DNA from: Chitinophaga pinensis
Lineage (GTDB): Bacteria > Bacteroidota > Bacteroidia > AKYH767-A > OLB10
Direction: 5' to 3'
Length of the DNA stretch: 33,472 nucleotides
NCBI GenBank assembly: GCA_943332105.1
Contig: CALQOD010000026.1
Span: 1 to 33,472 of the forward strand
A model generated the notes under the pieces. That model was not told where the DNA came from. It ran no database searches and saw nothing but the letters and a program-made list of their open reading frames with translations. Of this stretch, positions 32,901-33,472 are shown piece after piece. The position numbers and the translations under genes are program-made. Positions within the stretch are counted from its first letter, which is position 1. Each line of letters begins with the position of its first letter.

Positions 32901-33472
32901 TAGCTATACGATTGGTTATTTCCATTTGCAGTCGCATCTAAATAGGTTGTAGCAGCAAAGCTAGAAACAGAATCTAACTTCGTAAATCCAGCACCGTTAT
33001 TTCTCCATATCTCGAACTCATTAAAGTTTGTACTTGAACCAGTAGGAGGGATAAAGTTCAATTGAATTTGTCCGTTGTTCTGCACACTAATACATCTTAA
33101 ATCAGGATTAGTAATAACATTACCTAAGTAAGTATAAAGGTTAGTATCAATGTTTGAAGTAGAAATACAACCACTGTTATCTACTAGTTTAATTTGATGT
33201 TTAAGTGTGGTATCACAATTTAAAATTGGTTGACTATAAACTAACTTGTTGGTATCTCCATAAAACTGTAAGTTTCCAGTTACATTATAAGATGACCAGA
33301 TATCATACTGACCAGTTGTTGCAGAAGCAGGAATAGGAGTAGTTAATGCAGTCCAGTTTAAGTTAGCCGTTCCTAATGCAGGTGTCGCTGTAAGATAAAT
33401 TGAACTTAGTGTTTGTGAATTCGCCGCACTGTTAATTTGACCTGTACAACCTGATTGTGTGAGAAGGTAATA
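29987..33472 (-). CDS. Giant T9SS-exported fibronectin-like repeat protein (3' part)
   Basis: The frame runs from the stop at 29987 to the window edge with no stop, 1161 residues. The GTG at 33085 is an internal valine codon, and the true start is outside the window. It is built of Fn3/Ig-like modules of about 90-95 residues, each with a pattern like VTLTWIAP...YQIYSS...CTxxS. In the right half they are paired into units of about 190 residues. The last 90 residues (starting VYIPSAFTPGGKNN, with FNRWGQKVFETHNPEEGWDG and ending GSVTLLR) are a CHU_C/gliding motility-associated C-terminal domain. That is the type B sorting signal for the type IX secretion system, so the protein should cross the outer membrane and stay on the cell surface or be released. 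A role in adhesion or gliding is possible but not shown. Confidence 0.92.
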   Translation of the reverse strand, partial: YYLLTQSGCTGQINSAANSQTLSSIYLTATPALGTANLNWTALTTPIPASATTGQYDIWSSYNVTGNLQFYGDTNKLVYSQPILNCDTTLKHQIKLVDNSGCISTSNIDTNLYTYLGNVITNPDLRCISVQNNGQIQLNFIPPTGSSTNFNEFEIWRNNGAGFTKLDSVSSFAATTYLDATANGNNQSYSYYMLTQSGCSGQINSTTNSQSLSSIFLTTNPVLGTANLNWTALATPIPSTATTGQYDIWSSYNATGNLQFYGDTNRLVYSQPINNCDTTIHYQIKLADNSGCVSTSNIDTNLFTYIGNIIANPELHCVSVVSPGGQTQLTWVNPTPSSWVNYNQYNIYRSTGAGFTLIDSVQNNSSTTYTDNTANGYNGSVSYYLVTKAGCSGQVDNGVLGNTISSIYLKVTGANTSTATLNWNAPSIPLLPSTNNTYKVEREQPAGSGSWTVAGNVTATIFSEPLTLCIDSVNYRVSIQDALCTSMSNYDGETFVDHTVPKSPELRCASVLPNGDVTLTWIAPVDTGMRFGNYQIYSSANPNGPFTKIQTVNTYNTLSCTHIGANAQNNSIYYYITTQTACGGESSPVTDTIRTIRVNVINNNGVAIIRWNPLHNPELASATQVYDVFREYPAGTWSKIGTTNAPDYDWSDTINVCSAVINYYVITGDQSGCTSNSSIDGDLFKDITKPNVSVMDTVSLSSPTAINVNMSWIPSSSGDVEGYILYHFNGASWDSIGAVTGANVSSFSFTDPSVQSAPQLYSIAAYDSCGNRSSIGLSQNTLFLKAKLDVCKYAIDLQWNPFINMPGGVSGYNIYISENNGPVTLLTSVPSTNITYSHNTLTNGSTYCYFIQAVGNDLSKTAISTQACETANLLVLPTFSYLRKATVIDTRRVIVTAYVDTLNQPDVSKYKLQRAYEKIGPFTTVGVQTSTGNPDLTFSDFTARTNQYSYYYRLVTVDSCGNEVLISNLGRTILLSGLAEQNLTNNLKYNDYEEWLGGVSSYSLFRKINDIWQPTPCAILPFGQEGYLDDVASLYQTTGRFCYRVEAYEGAGNTYGFVDTSASNEFCLIQEPKVYIPSAFTPGGKNNLFKPSFIYVDAKNYFFIVFNRWGQKVFETHNPEEGWDGMFDGTLTPEGTYVYNVRIFGTNGQEIEKNGSVTLLR
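32300..33472 (-). repeat. Tandem 570-576 bp repeats in the T9SS gene
   Basis: The stretch 32521-32902 matches 33091-33472 at an exact offset of 570 bases (190 codons). The match includes a 31-base identical run starting at 32681 and at 33251. Outside this part the copies are more diverged, at an offset of 576 (32322-32400 against 32898-32976). At least two copies are seen and the array probably continues past the window edge. Confidence 0.88.

Noticed and set aside
33083-33085. GTG at 33085 as the start of the T9SS gene
   Set aside because: The frame upstream stays open to the window edge and encodes another copy of the same repeat, so this is an internal codon.

Overview
This window is an AT-rich bacterial chromosome segment that looks like the phylum Bacteroidota. 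Four things point there. Several genes carry the phylum's promoter form (TTG, 18-21 bases, TAnnTTTG). The sigma factors are the short RpoD type that begins MRQLKITK. The right end encodes a giant secreted protein with a type IX secretion (T9SS) type B C-terminal domain. The DUF5683-dapB-lepB-WbqC order and the long N-terminally extended GAPDH are also familiar from this phylum. I cannot name a genus. Nearly everything is chromosomal core; I see no insertion sequence, phage, CRISPR array or rRNA.

Left part (1-4.6 kb): the N-terminus of a metal-transporting P-type ATPase (minus, cut by the window edge), a tRNA-His with its own promoter and terminator, a long GAPDH, then a diverged RpoD-like sigma factor and an HtrA/DegP periplasmic protease on the minus strand. 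Next (4.7-10.4 kb) comes a plus-strand run with tiny gaps or overlaps: dapF, a GNAT acetyltransferase, a seven-haem cytochrome c with a TPR tail, mltG, and a saccharopine/alanine-dehydrogenase-like enzyme. This run mixes peptidoglycan precursor synthesis and glycan-strand termination with a redox protein.

Middle (10.4-14.8 kb, minus): rpe, the canonical primary sigma factor rpoD, and rpsO-pnp, the last pair separated by a terminator hairpin. An unrecognised 245-residue protein and an AT-rich gap follow, then a plus-strand ferredoxin-NADP reductase-like flavoenzyme.

Right part (16.9-33.5 kb, all minus): accD and a DhnA-type class I fructose-bisphosphate aldolase with its own promoter; the envelope cluster trxB-DUF5683-dapB-lepB-WbqC; a four-gene envelope-folding operon of two parvulin-type isomerases, a lipoprotein between them and a MoxR ATPase; guaB; and the 3' part of a giant T9SS-exported fibronectin-like repeat protein whose reading frame stays open to the window end.

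No clear new defence or mobile system is present. The observations most worth a second look are the two RpoD-type sigma genes about 8 kb apart, promoters whose -33 element lies inside the preceding terminator, the haem-TPR protein in a cell-wall operon, the long near-identical tandem repeat in the T9SS protein, and a tRNA-His with two adjacent U-U mismatches in its acceptor stem.
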